From Edaphochlamys debaryana (lineage: Eukaryota; Chlorophyta; Chlorophyceae; Chlamydomonadales): 64,000 nucleotides of DNA. Under the pieces are notes generated by a model. That model saw only the letters and a list, made by a program, of their open reading frames with translations. It made no database searches and had not been told where the DNA came from. How positions within the stretch are numbered: the first letter of the stretch is position 1; each line of letters opens with the position of its first letter. A program made the position numbers and the translations under genes. Shown here in pieces: positions 46,301 through 57,280 of the stretch. Location: contig JAEHOE010000007.1 of NCBI GenBank assembly GCA_016858145.1, forward strand, positions 434,001 through 498,000. The letters are read 5' to 3'.

Positions 46301-48607
46301 GGTTGCGCACTGCTCCAACACCGCACGCCACAGTGCCGCAGCCCGCAAGCCCAAGCCCAAGCGTCCGGTCCCTTGCCGCATGCTGAACGCATTAGCTCCA
46401 AGCAGCGCTTGCACGGTTGCACCCCCACCTGTCGTTCTGCTTGCACATGCGGTACAGGTCCAGCAGGGCGCCCTTGTAGGGGGCGTGCTGGTTCCGCCGC
46501 GCGCGCTGCGAGGGCGACTCAGGCCGCCCCGAGGCGCCGGTCACCGGCCTGTGATTTTGAGTAAACGCCAGGTTGAACGAGCAGACCTTGCGCATCCTGG
46601 CTCAGACGCTCATCCGACAAGCCACGCAAGCGGACTGCTCTTTGAGCTTCGCACACCCGGGCACCATGTGCACATGCTACACCATTGCGACCCGTTTCGC
46701 CAAGGCAAGGGCGTGCGCCTGCGCGGCTGCGGCCCGTGGGGGCCCGCAGAGGACGCGCTGCTCCATGCGCCCCCACCTGCTCTGCACCACGGGCGGGTTG
46801 TGCAGGTGCACCTGCTGCAGCCCCTTGACCAGCTGCCGGGGCACGGGGTCCTCCTCCAGCGCGGGCGATGGGGGCACGTCGCCCCGGTCGTACGGCATCT
46901 GCATCAGGTACGACGGAACAGGCGGGTGTCGGGCTGTTGAGCGCATTCTTCATATCTAGACCTACGACCCGGTCCGCCCCTGCCTTTGAAACGCTCCTGC
47001 CACTGCAGCCGCAGCACACCGCAGCCGGTCCACCAAACCCTTCATCCTCGAGCCAGCACCCCTCCTCCTGCCCGCAGCTCAGACCCAGGGGACTGCCACG
47101 GCCCCACCTCGGAGATGACCCGCTCCCGCTCCAGCTCGAAGTACTCCCGCAGCAGCGGCTCGAACTCGAAGCTGATGCGCCCCGCCTTGTTGGTGTGCAG
47201 CCGCCCCACGCCGGGAAAGGCCACCTAACGGGACAGAAGGCAGGTGCAGGGCCGGCAGGAGGATTGGACAGAGGCCACATCAACCGCGCCCGGGAGCCGC
47301 GTTGCTCCCTAGGCCACTGGCCCGTCCCCGTCCCCGTCTGGCGCTCGCCGGCTCCGGCCCACTTCTCAGCATGCCCAGGCCCCCACTCTCAAGACACCAC
47401 CGCCACAACGCAGCCTCCGCCCACCCACCCCGCCGCCTCACCGCCACGGGCCGCCCCGACAGGATGGCCACCCCCAGGCGCTGCATGAGCTCCACCACCA
47501 GCCGCTGGCAGGCACCCCGGTGCACCCCCGAGGCGGAGGAAAGCAGCGTGTAGTTGGGCTGGATCACGGCGCAGCGCCCGCCTGCACAAGCCGGGAAGTC
47601 GCGACACGGTGCAGGTACACAAGAGGGCTGTCAGCTGTAAATTGGTGTGGGCTAGTCCTTCCGCCGAGCAGAGCCGAGGCGCGGCGTGGGCTGTTGCAAG
47701 GTGCACCAAAAGATACGCTGGGCTTCAGCAAGGAAGTGCAGCCCTGACCCACCGATGGAGTACTTGGGTCGCTCTTGCGAGACGCCCGCGTAGCGCGTCT
47801 CCAGCAGTGCGAAGACGGGCCGGACCTTCTTCTTCACCTCGCCCACAACGGGGCCCACAATGAACGTGCCGAGGTTGGGAATGAGCACGCCCTTCTGCTG
47901 CTTCAGAGCGTCTGGAGGGAGGCAGGCGCACCCGGTGTCAAGCGGGCGGGGTGGGGACAGGGGAGCAAAAAGCGGGCAGGCCATGCGGAGAGGCAGCAGA
48001 GGTGTGAGTGCCCCTGGTGGCCCAGGAAGACCTGGCTACCGCCGGTGGGCCTGGCACGCGTCTCACCTGCGATGAACCGGGACATCTTGTCCCAAAGTAG
48101 TTTGATGGAGCCCGTGGCGATCTTGTTCTTGAACGTGAACGTGCCATTCTGGCCAGTCAAAGGCATGAGACAGACAAGACGGGTTGGCACCCACGGCGGG
48201 GATAAGCTTCCCTCTGCTTCGACAAGGCGTGCCCGCTGAGCGCTGACGTATCCCGCCCACCCCGGCCTCCCCGCCATTCAGCCGCCCAGCGTGGACCCTT
48301 CTGCCGCCACTGCTTGTGTGCTGTCGTCAACGAGTGGCATGACCAGCGGAGTCAAGGAACTGACCGTGCTGACCCGTGGCTGAGTGGGTGCCCCACCCCC
48401 ATCCCCACCCAAGCCCAACGCAAGCCCAACGCCCACCCCTCAACCTGGACCATTGCGTCTTGCCACCCGTGTGAGCCCCCACAACGCAGGCACTCCAGCG
48501 CCATCGGTGCCAGCCGAAAGTGGGCCTCTCGCCTCTACAGGCCTGGGCCGCGCTCAAGCACTCACCGCCACCTCCGCGATGAGCATATGCTCTGAGAGCA
48601 CCTCCAT
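43388..48607 (-). CDS. CCDC81-type HU-domain protein
   Basis: Fifteen exons (48607-48566, 48148-48067, 47911-47753, 47581-47442, 47224-47108, 46898-46777, 46548-46429, 46282-46161, 45956-45880, 45710-45543, 45415-44936, 44754-44575, 44382-44045, 43858-43768, 43552-43388) join in phase to 800 residues. The N-terminus has two HU-like domains: LLWDKMSRFIADALKQQKGV, IPNLGTFIVGP, PVFALLETRYAG; then VIQPNYTLLSSASGV, LMQRLGVAILSGRPVAV and FPGVGRLHTNKAGRISFEF. That pair is the CCDC81 arrangement (QKGVLIPGLGTF in the animal protein). The middle is helical with KGALLDLYRMCKQNDR and GKHILYKPFLDQLEACIGD. The C-terminal third is Gln/Pro-rich (polyQ encoded near 45128-45250) followed by basic helices (VLRQRKRNELAYALQKNYSE). 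CCDC81 is centrosome-associated in animals; a basal-body or flagellar role here is inference. Confidence 0.78.
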
Positions 48608-49695
48608 AGCTCCTGCTGGCGGTTCCGGTGAAGGTTCGCTGTTTCACCACAATTGACCGCAGCAGAACTGCTTTAACTTTAGGTGGCCCACGTCATAAGG
48701 CCTATTTGACGCTTCACTCGCGCATCATAACGGGAACGCAAGCAAGGGAGGTCACAGTTCTCCGAGATTCAAACGTTCGGTGGCTTGTTGCTCCAGCTAA
48801 GACGTGCTAACACCACGGTGCGAAAAGTTAGTACGTCTTGACAGCTGTGGGACCGCGGGCATGCGCAGCAAGTCGGTTGACCAAATACGGCAGAGCGCCG
48901 CGTTGACTCTGCTGGCGGTCGGCAGACGCAGGACAGAGCACACTGGCACACCGGCAGTCCTGATCATACATGAGAGCCGATTACGCTTCACACGCCGACA
49001 ACGGCGTCAAGGGGTGTTGCAAGACATCTTGCACGAACCCATCCTGACCCGCGCCTGCCTTTCCCACCGACCGGGGGGCCTCCTCGGGAGCAACACCGTC
49101 ACTACAGCATCCCGAGGGAACCCTCGCCACGACGCCACTGGCATACATCCGCATCACTTGCTATCGCGCAGCCAACGCTATGTACACGAATGGAACGACT
49201 AGGCCCCACGCAACATGGCGCGGGGGCTCAGCCCAAAACTGAGTATGGTCCACACGCAGGGGCCCTATGGCCTACAGTCTAATAGGCCATGATCCCCATA
49301 CCACACTTGTCCATTCTTCCTCGGCTTGTGCAGCCCGCCAGACTCAAACCCTTGGCGTCAGGGGCTGCAATCCTTCAGCAGCGCCGGCTTATTCCGTCCG
49401 CATCCCCGTGGGACACGCAGTCAGTTAGAGCTAAGACCCTAATCACCCGATCGACCGGTCGAGGTGAGGTACGTGGGTACGCGGGCGTTCCGGGGGAGGT
49501 CCCCATCTTGGCTCTCAGAAGGGCTGATCGTACTGCCCCCCCAGAAACACCATCCGTACTTTCACGCCCGCGCACTTGCGCTCGGCTCTCACCTTGCCCA
49601 CCCCTTCCGTGGAGCCTGACCAACAGCAGCGCCCTCGCACTAGCATACCGCCACTCCCCAGGGTCCATTGGACTCCACGGCTAGAAGCCCGCCGC
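48608..49695. other. Intergenic, 1.1 kb
   Basis: Between two minus-strand genes. A frame of about 130 codons at 48804-49202 lacks an ATG at its start and splice context. No TGTAA on the minus strand was found for the gene ending at 49696. Confidence 0.4.
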
Positions 49696-51867
49696 TTAGC
49701 TGGCCTGGGCCTCGGGAGCTGGCTCCACCTTGCTCTGGTTCTTGGACCGGTTCTGGACGGCCACATTGACCTGAGCGAGAGCAGGGGTGGTGCCCATGAG
49801 GGGTCAGCCGACTCAGCCCGCGGGGTCAGGGTAATTTCTGAAGCCCGCTTAGGGACGCCGAGACTTGGTGCGCATCATAGCCAAGGCCAGTACCCCCGCC
49901 AGCGTCATCTATCTGGGGTCCGCCTGCTCGACTTGGGAGAGGCCCCACCGCAGACACGACCTCGAGACTAGGCCTGTGCCCGATGAACTAATCCATTTGG
50001 GTGTCGCATTCCTCACCTGCACGCCGGCCTTGCCCATGCCGAGGAAGATGCTGCGGGGGACACCAGCGGGGTGTGGGGGGGCAATCAAGAGGCAGGAGCC
50101 TGCCTCGTACCCACGTATGGAGGCTGGCCAGGCCTGGAGGGCACCAAGGAAGTGTCGCCAGAAACTGCCGGGGCAGGGACGGTGCTACCTAGCAGGAGGT
50201 GCCGTGGTGAGAACCCTCTGCTCCAGGGGACCCAGCTCGGTGGGTGAGGCTGCTGCTGCCCGGCGGGAGGCTGGCGGTAGCCGCTTCTTCCCTGATACGT
50301 CACTCACATGATCAGCATCAGCCCGATGCAGGCAATGATGAAGCCAGCAGCACACGCTGCGTGGGTTGGGGCGCAACAGGGCAGGAGGTAGGGGGTTCTA
50401 TCTCGAGTGACTCCAGGGGCAGGTGACTGGCAGTAGGACGCGGTGGATTGCCCTCGGCAGCCCCATGCCTATCTGCTGCTCACCGTCAGCTTGGGAGTCC
50501 CAGTCGTTCGACTGCAGCAAGCGGCGAGCAAAGGCAGCCAGCAGGCGGCGGCCGTTGTCACCCGTGTACGTCAGCGTCCAGTCGTTGCCTAGGTCAATAG
50601 TAGTAGCATCTGCAAGGGTCGAAAGAACGAGGCAGCGCACGGAATGAGGTGACTCCCATTTGGTTCCTTGCCCAAGCGCATGGTCCGGCCCCCAGCCGCA
50701 GCTGCCTTGGGCGCGGCCTTACCCGCGTTCCCGGCGCCCCTTCCATTCCCGTTTCCGTTGTTTCCGTTGTTGCCGTAGTCACCGTAGTCACCGTTGCCGT
50801 TGCCGTTGGCTGTTGCCCAAGGGTTGCCGCCGTTGCCCCAGCCACGGCCTCGCCCACCCCAGCCCCAGCCTCCAGCTCCATCCGTGCGAACCTGGGGCAT
50901 CAGCGGGGCCGCATGGGGTCCACTTGGTTTGGTCCGTGTGTGACAGCTGGCACTGATGCAAGCCCGTGCACCCCACGATGCACCCCACGGAGATGCAACC
51001 CACGCGTCATGCTCACCCAGCGGTTGGCGTCAAACATGTCCACCGCGAGGCAGACGGCACAGAACATCTGCGGGCGAGCAATTAGAAGTGTGTAAGTCTC
51101 GCTAGGGCCTCAGTAGGGTCAGCACAGTAGGGGAGGGGAGGGGCACCTCACCTGCAGAGTGGAAGTCCAGTTGTCCACCATGCCAAAGACGGCCATCACG
51201 ATGATGATCAGCGCCAGGAAGAATGTGAACCACACGCCGTACTGCGCGGCGTGTGGAAAAGCGGGCATGTGGGGCCAGGGTTGGGATGTCGCGTCCATTG
51301 CGGGGAGGTCGGGGGAGGCACAGGCCTTGATGCCCTCAGGGCCCCCGGGAACCGAACACAAGAGCGAGCCAAGAGTGGCCCGGCACAACGGGAGCTAGGC
51401 AGGAATGGCCGCATGAGTATGGCCGAGTACGCCGACCGTGACGTCCACCAGGTGCCCCCTGCATGCTGTGCCTTTCCCCGGCGCCCCAACCCCGCACCCT
51501 CCCTCGGCACCGCCCGGGCGCCCCCGCCCCGGCCCTACCCATTCGTATCTCAAGCCGTGAGCGCAGCCCGAGTCCGAGTCGTTATCTCCATCCGCTTTGT
51601 TGCAGTCGTCGTTGAACTGGGGGCAAGGGCGCACAGTGGCACGCACACAGCGGAAACAGGAGACGCGGACGAAGACGCGAGTGAAGAGACGTAAGGACAT
51701 TCTAGGCCATTGCGTTGCCTGCGCTGCGCTCCTGAGCTTGGAGTTTGACATGCGGCAAGGAAACTTTCTCCACTCACCGCAGCGACGCCTCCAAGGGCGA
51801 CAGCCCAGCCTATAAGCACTAAGACCGCTCCTATGATGATGAGGACCTTGTTGGTAATAGACGCCAT
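49696..51867 (-). CDS. Multi-pass membrane protein with Asn/Gly-rich loop (paralog A)
   Basis: Nine exons (51867-51778, 51616-51539, 51241-51152, 51067-51017, 50891-50723, 50609-50484, 50356-50308, 50050-50017, 49770-49696) encode 253 residues. TM1 is NKVLIIIGAVLVLIGWAVAL; a Cys-containing loop (FNDDCNKADGDNDSDSGCAH) follows; TM2 is VWFTFFLALIIIVMAVFGMV; a third hydrophobic stretch starts TLQMFCAVCLAVDMF; TM4 is AAGFIIACIGLMLI. The short tail is VNVAVQNRSKNQSKVEPAPE. A loop unique to this copy is Gly/Trp/Asn-rich (GWGWGGRGRGWGNGG and NGNGNGDYGDYGNNGNNG). The family is unknown to me; the tetraspan layout is inferred from hydrophobicity. It is head-to-head with a clear paralog at 52630. Confidence 0.75.
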
Positions 51868-52629
51868 GGCTCGGTATACACGGTCCTGCCTAGGTGTAAC
51901 AGCAGAAAGATAAAGAGCGCATATGGGGAAGCAGAGTGGTCCGGTTTGTCAAGCGGGTGCGGCTCGGAACGCAGGCTGCAGTTCGCAAGCGGTGCGCAAT
52001 GCGAGGCCGATCAACCGCCCGCCAATCCTTTGAAGAGCGCCCCGGTGAGCCTGTTCGTGTGGGTTGTATGCCTTATGCACAAGGGGAGGTAGGCAAGCCC
52101 GAGTTCACGGCCCGCGAACGCCTTGACAGTCGGGCAGAGTCGGTCCCGATTCTGGAGGAGTCGGGTCCCCGCCCCGCCCCGCCCCTGGCCAGGCCTGGCC
52201 CCGCAGGGCCCCGCCTTCTATCCATGGTCCGATTCGACTCCAGAGTTCCATGACTGTGTTAGTTGCCTCGGCCGTGGACACGGGGAGGAGGAAAGAGGGA
52301 GCGGGGGTTGGAAGGAACCAGAAGGAAGAACAAGCAGGGTACTTGCGGCGTGCCGAGGCATGCCAGCGCAGCACGCCCACTTCGTGCTTTGCCTACCCGA
52401 TCGCCCGCGCATACTGGCATATCGCACGACATGCAGTTTATGAGCAGGCTGCCGCTGAGGGCTCAATGCAGATGGTGCGGCTGGATTGCCGGTCTGAAGC
52501 TCGCCGGCACATCGGTCGCATGTCCTACCTACCAGCATTCACAGACCTACACAACTCACAAACATTACATTGCCTTATCCCATCGATACACACCTGTGAG
52601 CTCTGGTTTTGCCAATACAACCGTCCACA
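51868..52629. promoter_or_regulatory. Shared divergent promoter region of the membrane-protein paralogs
   Basis: 762 bases between the start codons of the head-to-head paralogs. No coding support inside. Whether the pair is co-regulated cannot be seen from sequence. Confidence 0.4.
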
Positions 52630-54733
52630 ATGGCAGCCCTCACCAACAAGGTTCTTGTTATCATCGCGGCCGTGTTCGCTCTTATTGGCTGGGCAGTTGC
52701 CCTTGGAGGAGTCGCGGCGGTGAGTGCAGCTGACCCGAGCATGCGAGCGCGACGATTCTTACAGCGCCTGACGGGACTGCCTCGGGTTAACTTTACAGAC
52801 CCGTGTGATAGTACTCAACGCTGCGCGTTAACCAGGACAGGCGTTAAGCACTGAGCATGCGCCGGCCCGCACCCGGCATGCGCCGAGCACCGCCCTGCCT
52901 CAAACGAGCTGTTCCCTCGCCTTGTTCTGCGCAGATGACCGACGACTGCAACAGCTTCCCAACCACTACAGGCAAATACTGCGGATGGCTTTACCGCTGG
53001 GAGTGGGTGAGTCCCGGTGCTCCGGCCTGTTCCCGCCCTTTCCCGCGGTTGCTACCTAGCCGTTCCCGGGCCCGCGGGCCGTCTCTACAAAGGTTCCCCA
53101 ATACTGACGGGGCGTGCCCCTAGCATGCCCCTAGAGTTGAACATATCGCCGTCACAACCAGGGGTAACCAGGGGGGTGACCGGGGTGACCAGGGGACACA
53201 TACACCCCCAAGCCACTACCCAGGCCCCAGCCAGAGCGCGTGTTGGTGGGGAGGGCCTAACCAACAGGCTGGGCCAGCAGCAGCAGCAGCAGCAGCAAAA
53301 CTGACAGGGCCTCTTGACGTCTTACCTGCCGCCTTGGGGACCGCACTGACAAGTCTGCTGCCCCCTCCGGTCCAATGCACCCACCGCCTTCGCTGCTGTC
53401 CCTGCTCCATGACGGACGCAGTTCGGCGTGTGGTTCACGTGAGTCAGTACAGGGTTACGGACAATAACCAGATATACTGAGTGGCTCTTCAGCTTCTTCC
53501 ATGTTGCACGCCTCATACGACTTGTTTGTGGGCCCATGCCCCAACGCGGCCTCCACCCACGCCCACCCATGTCCCGGTACCCATGTTGCCCGCTGCAGTT
53601 TCCTGCTCGTGCTGATCATCCTGCTGGCTGAGCTGTTTGGCAAGGCGTCCAGCTGGGCTTCCACGCTGCAAGCGTTCTGTGCTGCCTGCCTTTCTGTTAC
53701 TATGCTGAACACTAAGTGAGTGAGGTTGGCCCGGGACCGCAGTGCCCTCAAGCTCCGGGGCATGCAGTGCCGGGGCTGGGTGGATAGCATAGGTAGCATA
53801 CACCCTCGTGTCTATCACGATGTTGGACACGAAGCGAGGCTCGACTCAATGTAGTCGATGCATGCAATCGGTTCCGAGTGGGGCTGGGTTGTGGAGCAGA
53901 GGACATGCTCGAGCGAGGGGCATGCTGGGGCGATGGCGTTCGTTGCAGCGAGCGTGCCTCACCCTATTCTAGGCGGGGTGCCTTTCAGAGCCACCTTATA
54001 ATCCTTATCCGCACGCACGTACACCACACATGGACCTGCCTACGACTTGCTGTCCATCGCACCTGGCCTTCCATCCATTCCACAGTGCGTACGTTGAGAA
54101 TGGCAGCAACGGCTACGAAGCAGGTGCGTGGGTGGCCCACGCAGGCGCCTTTAAGTGTGGTTGCTGTGGTGTGGTGTGCCTGCTGTTATGCTGTCATGCA
54201 CCTGACTATCTAGCCCCTTCGTCGCTCGCCCACGTGCCGCCCGGGCGGCAGACAGGGCCCTTTCTCCCCCGCCGTTCCCCAACGCTGCTGTTTGCTCGCT
54301 CCCCAGATGACGCGGCTCTGGCTGGCTTCCTCATCGCCTCTATGGGTCTCTTCCTGCTCATCATCTGCCTCGGCCTCGGGGGGGCAGGAGTTGTGGTGAG
54401 TGACACCTGCTGCTGACACAGCGTACTGTGGCAAATGCGCCGACCCACATCGTCCCTTGTGTGACGCTAAGAACCAGTACCAGTGTAACCAGTGAGCTCC
54501 TTGTGACCGGCCTATTGGCCTCTACTTCTTGTACCTCTCGCATCCTCCGAGCCAGCGCCCATCCACGCACGCACTAGTAGTGGACATTGATGAGGTACTG
54601 TTGCTTGTCGGCCACTCACCTACACCGCCGCCGTGACCTGCCGCCACGCACACAGGTCAACGTGGCCGTACAGCGGACGTCCAAGTCCTCCCCAGAGGCG
54701 AAGTCCGAGGCGACCAAGGTGGAGACCGCTTGA
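52630..54733 (+). CDS. Multi-pass membrane protein (paralog B)
   Basis: Seven exons (52630-52719, 52935-53006, 53422-53438, 53599-53715, 54086-54123, 54307-54395, 54656-54733) encode 166 residues. Residues 1-30 are nearly the same as in paralog A (NKVLVIIAAVFALIGWAVAL). The Cys-containing loop is MTDDCNSFPTTTGKYCGWLY, then FGVWFTFLLVLIILLAELFG, STLQAFCAACLSVTM, AGFLIASMGLFLLIICLGL and a tail VNVAVQRTSKSSPEAK. Four hydrophobic segments are likely. It lacks the Asn/Gly-rich loop of copy A, and the intron that separates TLQ from FCA in copy A is absent here, while an extra intron splits TM2 after VWFT. Intron 2 contains (CAG)7 at 53275-53295. Confidence 0.75.
53275..53295 (+). repeat. (CAG)7 microsatellite in intron
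   Basis: Seven CAG triplets in intron 2 of paralog B; each contains an AG and could act as a cryptic acceptor. Confidence 0.85.
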
Positions 54734-57280
54734 GCCCGTAGTAAAGCACACAAGGTTTAGGTGGAGATGCAGGTAATGCAGGGCCACTCGACGCTATGTC
54801 TGCTAGCTATGCTTGGATGGATGGATATGCCCGTCTTGGACGCCATAATAACATGCGCACTGACAACCACATTTGAGTGGCCTGCGCTACTGCTGTGCAC
54901 TGCTGGCGAGCCAGCAGCTGGGATAGGGGCGCTTGCCTGCCGTCCAATTGGGCTCTTCATCTTTTTCAGCTGCTGTATGTGCATGTATGTGGCCTGAAAG
55001 GGCAAAACAAGCAGGTCGGATTCTGCTGACCTGCATCAGTCCATGGAAGGCGGATGGGGAGGTTTTGGCCGGGTTGTGCAGGGACGCCCAGTCTTTTGGG
55101 AGCGAGGGACCTGACTAGGTACATAGCGGACGCGTCTGCATAAGAGCTTGCCACAGCGGCTTGGTGACACGGCTAGCTGGAGGCATGTATGAGAGGGTCC
55201 AGGTGGTAAGGGAGGTAGGGGGCTGTACAGGCAGGGCGGTTTGGAAATACCGCCGGTACTCATGTCCACCCATCCAGCAAGCTGGTGTGTGGTTGACGAT
55301 GACGGCGAAGAAGCACTGACTACACTGACTTTGGGTTGATCTATGTGGCTGCTGGCTGAGAAACGCCGGCAACCTGAATGGCTTCAAGTAATTGGACCAC
55401 GGTTGGTCGTTGAGCCCGCTGAGGTTGGGCATTCATGTTATTGTAGGGCGTGGGGGCAATTGGCATTGGGGGATTGGGGACGCGTGGGGGATGCAAAGCG
55501 AAAGTAAGGGCCGATGCAACCTCACCTGCCACATGTTCCCAACCCAGCTCCAGTCCTCGGTGGACGGTGCGTGGTGACAAGGGCCCCACACGAGGGAGTT
55601 CCTGGACACACGTAACGTGCGGGCTGGCTGGCTAACCTCATGGGCTTGCCCCATTCAAGCCTAGCCTGCTGGGTAGTACACCCGCCCGCCCGAACCACGG
55701 CGGGTGCCCATCCATTGTAGTCAGCCGTGTCCCAGGCACAGGTTCCGACGCATCCAGGGACGCATCTTCCCAAGCTTGGTATTAAGACTCACTAAACTGT
55801 TGGTGCAGAGAGCCTACTAGCAGCCTACCCTCCACAATGGACCCGGGAGCTTGATGCGGCCCCGCCCCGCCCTTAATGCCTAAGCTCCACAGCCCGAGGT
55901 AGGGTTTGCCGCTGCTTGCAGCCCCATCCTGTCTGGCCCCACCACCATATCCTCCCCAAGGCCTATGCTGATGGGACCATCCCGGCTTATGTTGTGCTCA
56001 TGACCGTCGTGACCAACTGAACTGAACGCACGCGTTTGCAGCAACGGACTTGCGCTGTCATGTGGCTGATACGCGTTGGAGGAGAAGTGCAAGGAGGGCG
56101 TGGCAGGGAGGCAAGGACATGAACGCAGCCCTGATCACTCTTAGACTTCCGTCTCTTGAAGCCGTGTTTCTGTGGGAGCCACATGAGGCCTCATGCATCC
56201 CCGTCTTGTCTGGGCCCCGTTCCCAGACCGTATCATATTCCCCCCATGCTGATTCTGTCCTGACCGCACTGGTTCGTGCCGTCCGTGCTGAGACGCGGGG
56301 GGAGTGGTGTAAGAAAGTCAGGTTACAAAGGGCGGCCCCCACACTTTCCAGACATAGTAACCACAAGAGGATGAAGGGGCTGGAGGACATGGATACCGAC
56401 AGACCGCAATCAATCGTCCGTCTGTGGATTAGGGTGAAATAGTGCGACCAATCGATTGGTGGGAGAGGAGAGAGAATAGAGTCCGTCAAGAAAAGTCAGG
56501 TAGTCACGTCTGTTGGACCCATGCGGCTCACGCCTGCCCCAGGGCAGGTGGCAACTAAGCGGCCGGATCACACGCCGCGAAGAGGGAATGCAGCTAGGCA
56601 GGTAAATCGAGGTCAATGGCAGTACTCAGCGGCAAAAGAATGTCTTTCCTACATGTGCACGCTCCTACCAAGTCGTACTTTCAACACCAACTACCCCTTG
56701 CACCTAAGCCCATCACCGCCTACCCACGACTGCTCAGCGCCCCCAACCTCCCTTAGACAACAATGATCCGCAACCCCCCCCCCCTGCCGCTAGCCGTTCT
56801 CCAATTCCTCAGCGTCTCGACTCCTGACTGCAACTGTGTCGGCCTGCCAACACGCGCTCGGTTCACGCAAGCCCTGCCGCTCTAACGATGCGCGGACTAG
56901 AGTGGAATGCACTGGGTATGTACACGCATTTGCGCGGCCACGAAGCCTGACTGAGTACCGCCTGCCTAGAGATCACAGTCAACACAGTTCCCAACACGAT
57001 GGACCGTAAGACAGTTCAACTGGCCCAGAGGAAGACTCCGCCCAGACTACATATGCTCTAACCCTTCAGCTACCTACTAACAACTCTCTCACTAGCGTTG
57101 CTACCTATGCTGTGGCGTCGTTGGACGCTTAAACGGGTCGAGCGGACCCATCAACTGGAAGATACAACTTGTCCCCAACCCAACCCGGCAACTCCCAACA
57201 AAACGAGCATGACACGCATAGGGAACGCGCTTCTTCGAGACACACAACAACACACAACTGGCGAAAGAGGCGCATGGCCC
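54734..57280. other. Intergenic, 2.5 kb, AT-richer
   Basis: Convergent spacer between paralog B and the pherophorin-like gene. No ORF here has ATG, splice and composition support. It carries a 14-base palindrome at 56447-56460 and a minus-strand TGTAA at 56327-56323 that could serve the pherophorin gene. Confidence 0.4.
56323..56327 (-). terminator. Possible TGTAA polyadenylation signal (pherophorin-like gene)
   Basis: TGTAA on the minus strand about 950 bases past the stop at 57281; the distance makes the assignment weak. Confidence 0.3.

Noticed and set aside
48804..49202. 132-codon plus-strand frame
   Set aside because: It opens with GTG and has no splice sites, no recognisable motif and non-coding-like composition.
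56058..56489. 143-codon minus-strand frame
   Set aside because: Starts with TTG, composition unlike neighbouring genes, no motif.
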